In this document: positions 9,049 through 21,719 of the stretch, in pieces
Layout of the letters: each line of letters opens with the position of its first letter
How positions within the stretch are numbered: position 1 is the stretch's first letter
NCBI RefSeq assembly: GCF_026262505.1
Contig: NC_067204.1
Location: forward strand, 17,834,165-17,898,164
From: Trichomonas vaginalis G3
Taxonomy: Eukaryota; Parabasalia; Trichomonadida; Trichomonadidae
Length of the DNA stretch: 64,000 nucleotides
Direction: 5' to 3'
Notes under the pieces: generated by a model
Told to the model about the DNA's origin: nothing
What the model saw: only the letters and a program-made list of their open reading frames with translations
Database searches by the model: none
Program-made: the position numbers and the translations under genes

Positions 9049-10558
9049 ACTTCTTTGCTCTCAGTTCATCTGGACCGTCTCTGTCACCAGTATATTGTAT
9101 TTGAACTGTACCAACAGTTGAAATACCACCCATAAAGTCTTCTGAGTCAGCAAATGGAATGCCAAGCCAAAAGTTTGAACGGTCTCCATTTGTATATTGA
9201 GTTTTTTGACCTCCTGTATGAGTCCATACTTTCACATATGCATAATAGAAACTTTGCATTTCAGGGTTAATGGTCGTTGTGAAGTTGTTGTTAAAGTTCA
9301 TAGCATCTAATGTCAAGTTGTATGACCTCATATCCTCAACTGTAGAATATTCTTCTCTTGGATAATATTTGCCATCTATGTTTATATGATATTTAATACC
9401 GGGGTTGTAGAAACAAGAATAGTCATTTATAGTTCGTCTGAACAGTACAAACATAGTATCTGCATGTTTCATTGCAGTTGTTAAAGCAATATCTGTTCTT
9501 GCACCTGGTCAGCACTTTGGTTTCCAACTTCACCTGCAAAGTCTTTGACAGATATTTGGTGTATAGGGAACATAAGTGGAACTGCAATATATTTGGCAGC
9601 TAAAGCATTTGAAATATCTGGGTCCAACATATAGACTGCAAGTCTGCTTTCTATTCTCTTGCATTCAAACTTTTCGCATGTAAACTTAACTGGGTCCCAA
9701 GCAGTTCCAGCAGCATTGAAATAATAGTTTACTTCATTGTTGAAGTTTGAGAAACCAAAGTCTAAGTCAACTTTGTCTTTGCAAAATTCGGCGAATGACG
9801 TTTGATTTGTTCCCTTTACGTCTGTAATAGTGAATGGGTCTTGTGTTGTGCAAATGACTAAGTTATTTTTGCTTGGAGTAAGTTCGATAGAAATTTTTCC
9901 TGCCCAGTTTGGCAAGTATCTTAAAAAACCTGAAGATGAGGAAAGATGACAAAGGAACTCTAAGTTTCAGTTTTACTTTGGTTACTGCTGCTGCAGTTTG
10001 TCCAGAAAGGTTAACATAAACTCCTGAACGTTAGGGTCAAGTCTTATTTTTCTCAATATTTGCATACTGGTCTGTTTTCTCTAGCTTGTGGTTGTACTGA
10101 GTTTCTCAAAGCGAACCATTCATAGTTTGCCCATGTTACTGTTTGAACTAAGTCAGAGTTAGAATATATCTTATATCCCATGAAAACTTCTGAGCATATT
10201 GGTATCCGACATAGAAAATTCCATTGCAACCTTTCTTGTCAGACAACTTGGCAGAAGGTTTTATTTCAATGTCTTGTTCCACGTAAAAATGAGTTGTCAA
10301 TAGAAATAATATGAAACCTGTCGCAAGCAATATCTACTGTTGTTGAAGAACCTTCTCCAAACTCACCTACGTTTCCATAAGAAACAGCAGTTGTATATTC
10401 GTAAGTTCCAAACTATTTCTGACCTTCTAATGGCATTGTCGCATTCGTTATACCATTCGAACATTTCCGTTCATGGCATCCAAAACTGTTGGCGTTATAT
10501 TCTGAGCGGCGTACATTTCATATGGGTAAAAATATAGAATAGTTGGATTTAATGTCAT
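8921..10558 (-). pseudogene. Major capsid protein (double jelly-roll type), multiply frameshifted
   Basis: A row of minus fragments from ATG 10558 to TAA 8921 gives about 1.64 kb, close to the 524-aa capsid gene of E2 (26335-27909). Shared features are a GYKIYSNSDLV segment matching E2 GYQILANGRIV, and a VPL...FLRYLPNWAGKISIELT segment matching E2 IPVRRFLPL...IPAFAGNIQLKV. This is the basic/hydrophobic hinge before the second half that is typical of Polinton capsid proteins. The longest intact pieces are 9915-9481 and 9472-9035. At least five frame breaks are needed to read through. The start overlaps the upstream stop in an ATGA, suggesting coupled expression. Confidence 0.7.
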
Positions 10559-13500
10559 AATTGTTTCGGACCAAGCTTTACTTTCTTCCTGACTGAGTTT
10601 TTAACTCTTCTTTTTCCTTCATTGCCACTACTTTCACTAGATGAAGTTACTTCTTCACTATTTTCACTTTGTTCTACTCTCTTCTTTGGTGTCGCTTTTG
10701 GTAACTTGCCCTCTGCTTCAAGTTGTTGCATCTTTGCCTCATGTTCACCTAGTATGTTGTAAATTTCCCATGTCCTTTTTGCCTTTGGGCTCTGTCGCCC
10801 ATCTCAGGTAACCTATATCCTAGAAAGATTTGTCATAGTTTGTATTTGAGTCTTCGCTTATTGTTTGCATGACTCTTTCCTGAGTTTCCGGTTCAAGCTC
10901 TTCAAACAGAGCTTGTCCATATGGAATAAGCTCGTTCCAAATATATTTTTGTAGCCATTCTGGTTTTCTTTCCATGTTACCAATAATATCTTTTGTGAAT
11001 GGGAAAGCTTTTACCCAATGTTTCAGTCTTGCGTCATTTATTTTCTGTAGTTGGTTTATTTTGTCAAGGAACATGTTTTTCAATACTAACATTTCATTTG
11101 GTACTGTCCATTTGAGTTTTCTTAAATATTCATCCCTTCTCAGTTCATTGTCTGCAAAGTAAGTTTTTATGACATTTGCAAACTTTCGTTTGCAAGGTCA
11201 TGTACAATAGGTTCTCTTCCTTCTCTCTCCCTAACTTTCTTTCTAAACTCTTCACCAAATATACCATCTCTATGGTTCTGTGTAGTTCTTTGAGATAAAT
11301 GTTCTAGAACGTCAGGTGTTATATTTCCATCAGCCATGTTCATTTCATACTGGTCCAAAATATCTGCATGTTTCATATCTTTCAATGGCATTAAAGCCGC
11401 GCTGAAAAATACCAGCTATATCTGGTTCACCATTCACTTCCATTGCGTCTACAACTTCTTGAATTGTGGTTGTAAGTTTATGAACCACCTATCCGGATTA
11501 GCTTTATGACCCCATCTCATTGTAGTTCCATAGTCTGCAGAAACAAAAGTAGGTTTGTTTCCATATTGGTTAGGTTCTGAATGAACTTTAAACAATGTTT
11601 CATTTCTATATGTTTGGTGAAATTTAACCTTTTATTTTCACCGAGTTCAGCCAAAGATTGAACGTTATATGGTCGTAAGTAAAAAGGATTGTTGTATTTG
11701 CGTACACTTTCTTTCAGTTCTTCCATTCTATGCTGAATATTTTCATCTGATGTTGGAGTCTTTTGTATGTCGGCGAACATTTTCGATATTCTTCTACTAT
11801 GTCAGCCGAATTTTTCTTAGACTCTTGGAAAGATTCCATATTCTCCGCATACTCTTGTTGAGGGTCAAGATTTTTCGCTGTTCCAAATCTTCATCTAGTT
11901 CTGTGAAGTTAGTTTCCAAAGGAGGGACTTGTTTGTTTCCTTCAGGCTCTTCTAGCTGTTGTTGCTGAACTATTTCTTCCATGTCTGGTTGTATCTGAAC
12001 TTCTTCCTGTGGAGTTTCTTGTACCTCATCTGCTGGCATTTCATATATTCCGAGACCGTTTTTAAAAAGTTCCCTATCTAAGTCATCCGCATTCATAACC
12101 CTTTCTTCTTTCGTTCCGTCTCTATTTTTTACGCGTTTCATGAAGATAGTTGAATTATCATTTAGCTCTGACACCAAATATCTCGGAGTAAATTCATCCA
12201 TGTCATTTGGATGATATGCTATTAAATCATATCCCTTAGCGAGCTTGTATTTTCCAGTTTGAAATTATATCCCATTTGGTGCTGAACCATAAAGCTAAAT
12301 AGGTTCGGGTCAGTATTTCCTTCCTTGAACTTTCTAATAGCTTCTTTATATCTGTCACTAAAGTCAAGAGTATCTGGTAACCATAGTCTTCCTTAAGCAT
12401 TTTTAAGAATTCTTGGTTTCCTTGTTCTCTACTTCTTTTATTCCTTGCTCTGTTTGTGGTTGTTGCTGTGCAGTGTTTTGAACTGTTGGTTGTGGTGCAG
12501 TGTTTTGAACTGTTGGTTTGTGGTGCAGTGTTTTGAACTGTTGGTTGTGGTGCAGTGTTTTGAACTGTTGTTGGTGCAGTGTTTTGAACTGTTGGTTGTG
12601 GTGCAGTGTTTTGAACTGTTGGTTGTTGTGTTGTTGTGGTTGGTTTTGGTGCATGCCTGTGTCTGTGTCCATGTGACGATGTAAATGTTTTAGGTAGTCC
12701 TGGTGCAGTGCTTCTCTTGGAGGGTTTGGTGGTATATAAGTTCCACTAGCTAGTATATAAGTTCCACCAGCTGGATATAAGTTCCACCAGCTGGCACATA
12801 TGTTCCATCTGCAGCATAATGTCCTACCTGACTTTTCGTTTTTAAGAAAGCATTTACTAGGTCTTTTTGGTCTGTTGTAACTCTTTTTCTTGACTTTCCA
12901 CAAAACAGTTGCTCTAACGGCGTCATAGCACTTTGAACTGCCTGTCTCGTTGCTGCATCTGTTATTTTCGTCATAGTGCTACTTCTCTTAACTCTTTGTC
13001 AAACCTTCAGACTTCAGTTTCTTTCCAGATGAAGTCGTTCACTAGTTTCACCTTACTATGAAGAGCTTCGAAGGCGTTCTTAAAGTCAGCATTCATTAAA
13101 GCTTCATTTGAACTGCTTCATCCGCTTGTATTTTTTCCTTATGACCCTATAAGTTGGGCTGCTTTGCGTTGGCTTGGGCATCTAACCAGTCATTATTAGC
13201 TTTTATATATTCTGCGCTTTTCATTGCCTTTTGCATGGCTGCGTCGTTATTTTTACTTCTTGTGCTAAGTTTTCATACTGTACGGTTTGGTTTTGCAACT
13301 GTAAAAGTTTTTCTGCCTTTACATTTGCTTCAACTTCTTTTTTATACTCATCGCTATCCATATATGTCTTCAGGCTTTTTGTTTTATCTCTTCATCTTTC
13401 AGTACTTTATATGAGTAGTATGGTTTTTCAAAATTTATGACATCTTGTTCCATTTTTGCTACTTCTGCTGCTTTTTCTGACACTTTTTCGCATATTGCTC

Positions 13501-13926
13501 TGTACTTAGTTCTTTCAGTTGTTCTTCTTTCTTCTTTTTCTCTACGTTTAACTCATTGGTTTCTTTGGTGTCTGTCGTATTCTAGTTTCTTTTCGTTTTC
13601 ACTTATTTGTCTCTTATGTCTATGTTTGACTTTTGACATCTGATATTTGATTTTTGAGTGAACTCAAATTCATTTGACTTTGAGGGTTATAGCTGTTCCG
13701 TCTGCAGCTCACCAAGCCTGCCATTTTCGCTAAAAGTGCCGCTCTTAAACCTCCACTCTGTGCACCAATAACTCGGCTTAAAAGCATAGGGTTGCTTGAC
13801 ATTTGTTGCAACATAGTGGGTCATTCATCATTTGTTGTGCAACTGTTGTTGTGGTGTCAGTTTTACTATTGGATGTTTCAATGCTCCCTTCCTCTTACGT
13901 ATATTCTTACGTAGCTTACGTGGCAT
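10555..13926 (-). pseudogene. Very large coiled-coil/Q-rich protein, heavily frameshifted
   Basis: From MPRKLRKNIRKRKGALKHP at 13926 to VRKKVKLGPKQL at 10555, minus-strand reading frames follow each other with many breaks (fragments near 13814-13620, 12903-12403, 12201-11797, 11780-11517, 11391-11167, 11092-10820). In total this is about 1,100 codons. Composition runs from a basic N-terminus through a K/E coiled-coil part (about 13640-13000), QNTAPQPTV repeats (12462-12635) and acidic E/Q sequence, to a Ser/Lys-rich end. E2 has no similar gene. It sits directly upstream of the MCP with an ATGA overlap, so a scaffold or internal virion protein is conceivable. No domain is recognised. Confidence 0.55.
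12462..12635. repeat. 27-bp coding minisatellite (QNTAPQPTV)
   Basis: About six copies of a roughly 27-base unit, CAGTGTTTTGAACTGTTGG plus TTGTGGTG variants. It encodes PTVQNTAPQ on the minus strand. Copies differ by one or a few bases, several of which shift the reading frame (QFKTLHHN in the alternative frame). The repeat is inside the large coiled-coil gene. Confidence 0.8.
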
Positions 13927-14199
13927 TTTAAGTGAAGTAAAAAACGGTTTTTGACAGATGTTATATGACACTTTTTGTTCAGCACAAAAAACTACTCGGT
14001 CAAAGTGTTGTCAGTTTTGTAAAATAACCGTCCTATCTCATTCTATAAGGAAAAAGGCTTCTCAAAGTATACTTCCTTGGAACGCCTGTAACTTTTCCTG
14101 TAGCGACGATAGACCCTTACTTGTCCGGACAAAGTTATACTAAACATCTTCAGGGCTAGAGGGCACGAAGTGCCTGGAGGCCCCACTACCTTTTTTTTT
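13927..14199. other. E1 right-end region without a recognised gene
   Basis: The stretch begins upstream of the first minus gene of E1. It contains a GGGCACGAAGTGCC-like small hairpin (about 14160) and AT-rich sequence. It may hold the right terminus of E1, but the left terminus is outside the window, so an inverted repeat cannot be tested. It is not similar to the E2 terminal repeat. Confidence 0.4.
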
Positions 14200-15070
14200 C
14201 CCTATCCCTGCAGATTCGGGGATTTTTAAATTTTTTGATTTTTTTCGAAAATTTTTCGGAAAAAAAATATTTTCAGAAGAGCCTTAACGGCTAAGTTTTA
14301 TGTTTAATGTTGAGTATCAAAAAGAATGGGCATCTGATATAGCCATCATATATCCCAGAAGCAAATAAAAAGTCTGACTTTTTAAGCATAAAAAATGAAA
14401 TTTTATTTTTTGCAAAAAACAGGCCACCCGGATGTACGTTTATTGAGAGGAGGAGGATTAAATTTTTGAAAGCACTAAATTTGTAAATATGCTAGTTATA
14501 TAATAATATGCATTATTTTAAAAAATAAAAATTAAAGCACGTTAAAATTTTTTGATGAATTTTTACAAAAGCTACTCAGGATAATGCAAGATATGAGTAT
14601 TAAACATAAATTTCAAATCAGATTTTACTTATAATAAATATTTTAAATTTCCGAAAATTAAGTTCAGATCGACTCTATACGTAGTAAATACTAAATAAGG
14701 TGCCAAAAACCTATTAAACAGTATCAAAACTATCAAGATTGTAATGTTTTTGAAGAAAAATTTATAGAATTATGGACTTCAAACAGATATTATGTAAATA
14801 AAAATAATATAATGAATTTATTTATTCGTATAATAGCAGTAATAAGTCGATTATTCACTTCTACTTCTGAGATTTGAATTTAATTTCGACAGAAAAAGAG
14901 ATTCAAGAGGAAAATACTAGGGGATACAAACAGCCACCATGACAGGATTATTATGGAGCCAAGTTGTATTTTTTGATATTTTTAGAGTTTTCCTACCTAT
15001 TTAGGTACCAAGTTATTGCTTAAAAATTAAGGTTCTGAATTCTGAAGTTTACATGATCCTCCCGGGCGCA
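14200..15070 (-). mobile_element. Truncated copy of the 58830-59927 inverted-repeat element
   Basis: Read on the minus strand from 15073, the order is GGGTGCGCCCGGGAGGATC, ATGTAAACTTCAGAATTC, then internal blocks. These include AGGAGGAGGATT next to a GTACGTTTATT motif, and CCTTAACGGCTAAG. They match the element at 58830-59927 in opposite orientation, with many substitutions. The outer end near 14200 lacks the second terminal repeat, so this copy is truncated. Its intact end abuts the first unit of the tandem array. No coding capacity is seen. Confidence 0.65.
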
Positions 15071-15109
15071 CCCTTAATTTTTGATTGAATTATATGGATA
15101 ATCTGATCA

Positions 15110-16965
15110 TATCATTGCACAAATGGATAATAATAATATAGTTGACATGAGCGTTCAAAGCAACATCTCATATTATGGAAGTTAGATGATATAGATTTGT
15201 CGTTGAAAAGATTCAAAAGATCTGGAATAAGACTTGAAAGATGAGATAAAACTGAGTCTCTGTCGTTCAGATAGATCAAGAGAGAACTGAGAAAAGACAA
15301 CTTGGAATTTGTAAAAGGATGTTAGAATGTTCACGATGAAGACGTTCTGAAAGAATGTTGAAGATGCCAATTGCTGCATAAAAACAACTAAAACGGAACA
15401 AAAACGACTGAGAAAAGTAGATCAATGTATCATAATCTTCGTCGATACAACTAAATTTAGAGAAGAAAAATATGAGCTTATAGATATTCTCACAAAGATA
15501 CTTGTCAAGTTCGATACTTTCAAGTGCACTGAAGAAAATGTTCCGAATAGATGAAACAGATTCTTTGATTTTTTTAAATTGATCAAGTGAGTTCTTGTTT
15601 GTAAGTAATGAAACAAAAATGTCAATACCACAGAAGAATGATGTAGAGTCTGAAAGAAGACTAAAAACAACTGGACAAACTAGGCTAACAACAAAACTGT
15701 GGAATTATGAAAATTTAGACAATGATACAAAACATGAAAAAATGATATAATACAATGTGTGATTAATGTAAAATTGTTTTAAAAGACAAACAAGTGTAGA
15801 TAAAAAAATAATCTAAAACATCTACAAAACTATGTGGAGAAAGTTTGACAAGAAGGAAAAGAATGTCGGTAATGAATTCGTTGTTGATGTTGTCAAAAAC
15901 AACGTTGATCATAGAAATAACGGATAAAATAGTAGAATCTCGAAAGAAAAGTTCAATATGTGAAAGTGTGTAAAAAAAAATTAAAATAAAAAATGAATGA
16001 GTAATCGTAGTCAAGTGACTCTGAAACAATAGTTGGTGAAAAATCGGACTCGTACTCAATCAAGTACTTGAACTACTGAGAAAGAGAAAATTCGTTAGAT
16101 TGTGGAATAGAACAGTCAAAAAACATATTGGTTGTAATGACTAAGGATGAAAGTAAGAATGAAAAGTGATGAATATTTAATGTAACTATGAAAAATAAAT
16201 CTCTTTGAAAACTTAAACTGATGTTTGAAACAAAGGAATAATTGATTAAAATGTTAACAAATAATGAACAAATAGAATCTTCGTAGTTAATGAATTCAAT
16301 GTATGAAATAAAATAATGAGAAAATGTTTCGATTTTGTCGTAATCAAGTAAACAGTGGCTGACGCATGAAAGGACATGAACTTCGGAATCAATGATGAAG
16401 TAACAATCTGTAAATTATTGATAAAGATATTCTTATTCTTATTATTAGTAGTTCTGACTGAGAAAGTCTTCAAGAAAAAGTAAACGCTTTAATTCTAAAG
16501 CCAAATGTTGTGAGAATGAAGAAAGTGTAACGCAGTTGTATTCGATATGAGGAAGAGGACAATTTAGGCAACGAAAGAAAAGTGATTCTGTAAAAGGTTG
16601 AAAGAGTCTCATTTAAACATGCAAAGTGATTGTACATGGTAATAATGCGTCCAATATTGGAAGGGTTTCATTATTATTTCTTGTTGTAAGCACTCTTTGT
16701 AAAAAGTTGTTAAGTTTTCGTCACAAATTTTTGTTTTGATTAAAATATCGGATAATATGCTCGATGTATTGACTTTTAATTCAAGATCTGATGAACTGTT
16801 GAACACGTTTATTAAAAACTCGAAAATTACTGGTTGATATATTTGATTATTTATGCAATATGTTACAATTGAGATACACGCATTATAATACTGAGAACCT
16901 AATGACAAAATGTCTTTAACTTGAGAAAAAAATCTTTTATCCTTAAATTTAGAAGCTTTTTAAAC
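15110..16965 (-). pseudogene. Helical-repeat (ARM/HEAT-like) protein remnant, unit 1
   Basis: Minus-strand fragments in a fixed order make up a broken gene of about 600 codons: SLGSQYYNACISIVTYCI, then LEL...LSDILIKTKICDENLTTFYKE, then FSVRTTNNKNKNIFINN, then IEYESDFSPTIVSES, then FLVFFQTLHHSS, then NDRDSVLSHLSSLIPDLL. The amphipathic helix pairs resemble armadillo-type repeats, but no specific family is recognised. Each unit of the array carries the same fragments with the same breaks, so the gene was already dead before amplification. It diverges from the plus-strand beta-helix gene across about 350 bases. Confidence 0.55.
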
Positions 16966-17293
16966 AAATTGACTGCTTTTTATATATTTAGAATTGATGA
17001 GCTTTGTAATGTAATAATAGTTTGTAAAAATCAGATGTGGTTTTGTCAATGTTTGTATTCTTTCGATGAAAATTCATTGTTTAAACGATTTCTGATTATT
17101 AAAAGATATACAGATGTAACGATACTATAGAAATGAAATAGTGATTAAGTTTAATACTATTCTTGTGACTCAGAGAGAATGATGAAAATTTGGTAAAATT
17201 TTGGACCCAATAAAAATTATTTATTCCCCCAAAATTTATTATTTTTATAAAAGTTTCAAACTTTCAAAATCTCTCTTTTATCAAATATTTATT

Positions 17294-17310
17294 TCATTCG
17301 GAGTAGCATG
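17294..17310 (+). promoter_or_regulatory. Parabasalid-type initiator before ATG (unit 1; repeated in every unit)
   Basis: TCATTCGGAGTAGCATG contains TCATT, which fits the Trichomonas initiator (TCA followed by pyrimidine then T/A), 14 bases before an ATG. The same block, with GTAAC in place of GTAGC, is present at 20573, 23876, 52175, 55443 and 60392 (approximate starts). The ATG opens a different frame from the long downstream ORF. Confidence 0.6.
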
Positions 17311-18311
17311 ATAGAAAAAGAACATCACATATCTCGAATTTGCTCCATTTCACGAAGAATGAATGGGAAGAAGTCTACAAAACTACGTTTAGTTCTGAAA
17401 TCTACAATAAAAATCAAACTTACATAGGTTACACAGGCAACTTTTATGTCCGTGAAGTCTATTTCAGTAACCTTGGCGACGACGGTGTTATCAACCTTAA
17501 TTCTGCCGATGTTAAGTCTCTTATTTCATCAAATTCATTCGAAAACTCATCCCGCAACGGCGATGGTGGGTCCATCTACATCAATCAAGGCCAAAGTTCC
17601 ATTCGAAAAGTTTGTAGTTTTGGATCCAAATCTACCGGCCTAGGAAAGTTCTGTTATATTAAAGTTTCATATGCTTCTACTAATATCAATGAAATCCAAG
17701 ATTCTTCTATCACATATAGTAATCAAGGAAAATTAGTCGGATATAATACAATTGTTTTAAAATATGGCAATAATTCATTTTTCCAAAACAATATCACAAG
17801 AAATTATTGCAAATATAATGCGGCTTTTGGAATAGGAGATGGCAAAGGCACTATTTCAATCAAATATTCGAATATTGATGAAAACTATGCAACATCCAGA
17901 ATTTGTTGTGTACAATACAAACCAGCAACATATAACAGCATTGTTTTCACAAACAACACTGTTTCTGAAGATTATGATTATCCTGGAATGTTTCTTTGTG
18001 GTAGTTGTTCTGCTACATTTGAAAACTGTTTCATTGCAACTAACAAACGGAATGATTGTTATTTGTTTGGAATTGCAGGTTCAAGATATACAATTACAGT
18101 CTCTAATTCATATATTGATACACAAGAAAAATTATTTCCAGAAGGTCAACAAGTTTCAATTGGACAAAATAAAGACATTTCAATTGAACTTCATCTTCAT
18201 TCGACAGAACTCTGTCCAACAGGAAATAAAATTAAAAATCTTAATAAAATGATTTCGAAGCTTATTCATCTTAAAACAATAGGTGAATCAATGACTTCGA
18301 TATTTTTATAA
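17308..18311 (+). pseudogene. Putative beta-helix repeat protein, array copy 1
   Basis: A 323-codon open frame runs from TTG 17340 to TAA 18311. The sequence shows a run of short beta-strand repeats with N-rich turns (FFQNNITRN, IKYSNIDEN, SIVFTNNTVS, NCFIATNKRN, VSNSYIDT). This is typical of right-handed parallel beta-helix surface or secreted proteins such as Pmp-like families; no signal peptide or membrane segment is visible. The long frame has no ATG for more than 200 codons. The initiator-linked ATG at 17308 opens another frame that closes after about 40 codons. Either one base was lost in the ancestor or expression uses an unusual start. I classify it as a probable pseudogene with moderate doubt. 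Confidence 0.6.
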
Positions 18312-18419
18312 TTCTATTATTTTTTTTTGAGTGAGAACTTTGAAAATCTTTTCATGTTTGAGATCAATGTCGTGGAAAATAAAAAGACAAAAACACATAT
18401 GTTTGAAGTCAAATGATCA

Positions 18420-20249
18420 GATGAAGTTAGATGAAAGAGATTTATTGATGAAAAGATTCAAAAGATCTGGAATAAGACTTGAAAGATGAGATAAAACTGA
18501 GTCTCTGTCGTTCAAAGTGAGAGATCTAACCGAGAAAAGACAACTTGGAATTTGTAAAAGGATGTTAGAATGTTCACGATGAAGACGTTCTGAAAGAATG
18601 TTGAAGATGTCAATTACTGCATAAAAACAACGTGTTGAAATAAAAACAACTAAAACAGAACAAAAGTGATTGAAAAAAAGTGGATCCATGTGACTTAACT
18701 AACAAAGACATGTATAATAAACTTCGTCGATACAAATAAATTTATGGAAGAAAAATATGAGCTTAGAAATCTTCTCACAAAGATACTTGTCAAGTTCGAT
18801 AATTTCAAGTGCACTGAAGAAAATGTTGCAAATAGATGAAACACATTCTTTGATGTTTTCAAGTTGATCAAGTGAGTTCTTGTTTGTAAGTAATGAAACA
18901 CAAATGTCAATACCACAGAAGACTGATGTAGAGTCTGAAAGAAGACTAAAAACAACTGGACAAACTAGGTTAACAACAAAACTGTGGAATTATGGAAATT
19001 TAGACAATGATACAAAACATGAAAAAATGATACAATACAATGTGTGATTTATGTAAAATTGTTTTAAAAGACAAACAAGTGTAGATAAAAAAAATAATCT
19101 AAAACATCTACAAAACTATGTGGAGAAAGTTTGACAAGAAGGAAAAGAATGTCGGTAATGAATTCGTTGTTGATGTTGTCACAAACAACGTTGATCATAG
19201 AAATAACGGATAAAATAGTAGAATCTCGAAAGAAAAGTTCAATATGTGAAAGTGTGTAAAAAAAATTAAAATAAAAAATGAATGAGTAATCGTAGTCAAG
19301 TGACTCTGAAACAATAGTTGGTGAAAAATCGGACTCGTACTCAATCAAGTACTTGAACTACTGAGAAAGAGAAAATTCGTTAGATTGTGGAATAGAACAG
19401 TCAAAAAACATATTGGTTGTAATGACTAAGGATGAAAGTAAGAATGAAAAGTGATGAATATTTAATGTAACTATGAAAGATAAATCTCTTTGAAAACATA
19501 AACTGATGTTTGAAACAAAGGAATAATTGATTAAAATGTTAACAAATAATGAACAAATAGAATCTTCGTAGTTAATGAATTCAATGTATGAAATAAAATA
19601 ATGAGAAAATGTTTCGATTTTGTCGTAATCAAGTAAACAGTGGCTGATGCATGAAAGGACATGAACTTCGGAATCAATGATGAAGTAACAATCTGTAAAT
19701 TATTGATAAAGATATTCTTATTCTTATTATTAGTAGTTCTGACTGAGAAAGTCTTCAAGAAAAAGTAAACACTTTAATTCTAAAGCCAAATGTTGTGAGA
19801 ATGAAGAAAGTGTAACGCAGTTGTATTCGATATGAGGAAGAGGACACATTTAGGCAACGAAAGAAAAGTGATTCTGTAAAAGGTTGAAAGAGTCTCATTT
19901 AAACATGCAAAGTGATGTACATGGTAATAATGCGTTCAATATTGGAAGGTTTTCATTATTATTTCTTGTTGTAAGCACTCTTTGTAAAAAGTTGTTAAGT
20001 TTTCGTCACAAATTTTTGTTTTGATTAAAATATCGGATAATGTGCTCGATATTGACTTTTAATTCAAGATCTGATGAACTGTTGAACGTTTATTAAAAAC
20101 TCGAAAATTACTGGTGAATATATTTGATTATCTATGCAGTGTGTTACAATTGATATACACCCATTATAATACTGAGAACCTAATGACAAAATGTCTTTAA
20201 CTTGAAGAAAAGAATCTTTTATCCTTAATTTTCGAAGTTTTTTAAACAT
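18420..20249 (-). pseudogene. Helical-repeat protein remnant, unit 2
   Basis: Same fragments as in unit 1. This copy has the best preserved start, MFKKLRKLRIKDSFLQVKDIL at ATG 20249; in the other units the ATG is replaced by TTG or lost. A local deletion near 20050-20090 shifts the frame (FLINVQQFIRS end), unlike the copy in unit 3. Confidence 0.55.
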
Positions 20250-20586
20250 TGACTGCTTTTTATATATTCAAAATTGATAAGCTTAGTCATGTAATAATAG
20301 TTTGTAAAAATCAGATGTGGCTTTGTCAATGTTTGTATTCTTTCGATGAAAATTCATTGTTTAAACGATTTCTGATTATTGAAAGGTGTACAGATACAGT
20401 GATACTATAGAAATGAAATAGTGATTAAGTTTAATACTATTCTTGTGACTCAGAGAGAATTATGAAAATTTTGTAAAATTTTGGACCCAATAAAAATTAT
20501 TTATTCCCCAAAATTTATTATTTTTATAAAAGTTTCAAACTTTCAAAATCTCTCTTTTATCAAATATTTATTTCATTCGGAGTAAC

Positions 20587-21605
20587 ATGATAGAAAAAGA
20601 GCATCACATATCTCGAATTTGCTCCATTTCACGAAGAATGAATGGGAAGAAGTCTACAAAACTACGTTTAGTTCTGAAATCTACAATAAAAATCAAACAT
20701 ACATAGGTTACACAGGCAACTTTTATGTCCGTGAAGTCTATTTCAGTAACCTTGGCGACGACGGTGTTATCAACCTTAATTCTGCCGATGTTAAGTCTCT
20801 TATTTCATCAAATTCATTCGAAAACTCATCCCGCAACGGCGATGGTGGTTCCATCTACATCAATCAAGGCCAAAGTTCCATTCGAAAAGTTTGTAGTTTT
20901 GGATCCAAATCTACCGACTTTGGAAAGTTCTGTTATATTAAAGTTTCAAATGCTTCTACTAATATCAATGAAATCCAAGATTCTTCTATCACATATAGTA
21001 ATCAAGGAAAATTAGTCGGATATAGTACAATTGTTTTACAATATGGCAATAATTCATTTTTCCAAAACAATGTCACGAGAAACTATTGCGGACATTATGC
21101 GGCTTTTGGAATAGGAGATGGCAAAGGCACTATTTCAATCAAATATTCGAATATTGATGAAAACCATGCAACATCCAGAATTTGCTGTGTAGGATCCAAA
21201 CCAGCAACATGTAACAGCATTGTTTTCACAAACAACACTGTTTCTGAAGATTATGATTATACTGGAATGTTTTTTTGTGCTAGTTGTTCTGCTACATTTG
21301 AAAACTGTTTCATTGCAACTAACAAACGGAATGGATGTTATTTGTTTGGAATTTATGATTATGATTATTATCGTTCAAGATATACAATTACAGTTTCTAA
21401 TTCATATATTGATACACAAGAAAAATTATTTCCAGAAGGTCAACAAGTTTCAATTGGACCAAATAAAGACATTTCAATTGAACTTCATCTTTATTCTACA
21501 GAACTCTGTCTATTTGGAAATAACATTGAAAATCTTAATAAAATCATTTCGAAGCTTATTCATCTTAAAACAATAGGTGAATCAATGACTTCGATATTTT
21601 TATAA
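20587..21605 (+). pseudogene. Putative beta-helix repeat protein, array copy 2
   Basis: A 328-codon frame from TTG 20619, again with the initiator-linked ATG (20587) out of frame. It differs from copy 1 by amino-acid changes such as STDFGKFC for STGLGKFC, and by a longer variable loop (YDYDYYRSRYTI where copy 1 has AGSRYTI). The length difference is a multiple of three bases. Confidence 0.6.
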
Positions 21606-21719
21606 TTCTATTATTTTTTTTGAGTGAGAACTTTGAAAATCTTTTCATGTTTGAGATCAATGTCGTGGAAAATAAAAAGACAAAAACACATATGTTTGAA
21701 GTCAAATGATCAGATGAAG

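Noticed and set aside
13154-13643. Hydrophobic plus-strand ORFs resembling membrane proteins
   Set aside because: They lie antisense to the large coiled-coil gene; antisense of K/E-rich coiled coil gives F/L/S-rich hydrophobic sequence.
13927-14199. Right terminal inverted repeat of E1
   Set aside because: Plausible by position, but the left end is outside the window and the sequence does not match the E2 ends, so it cannot be supported.
17446-17643. Repeated plus ORF MSVKSISVTLATTVL in all array copies
   Set aside because: It is an out-of-frame shadow of the beta-helix ORF, conserved only because the units are near-identical.
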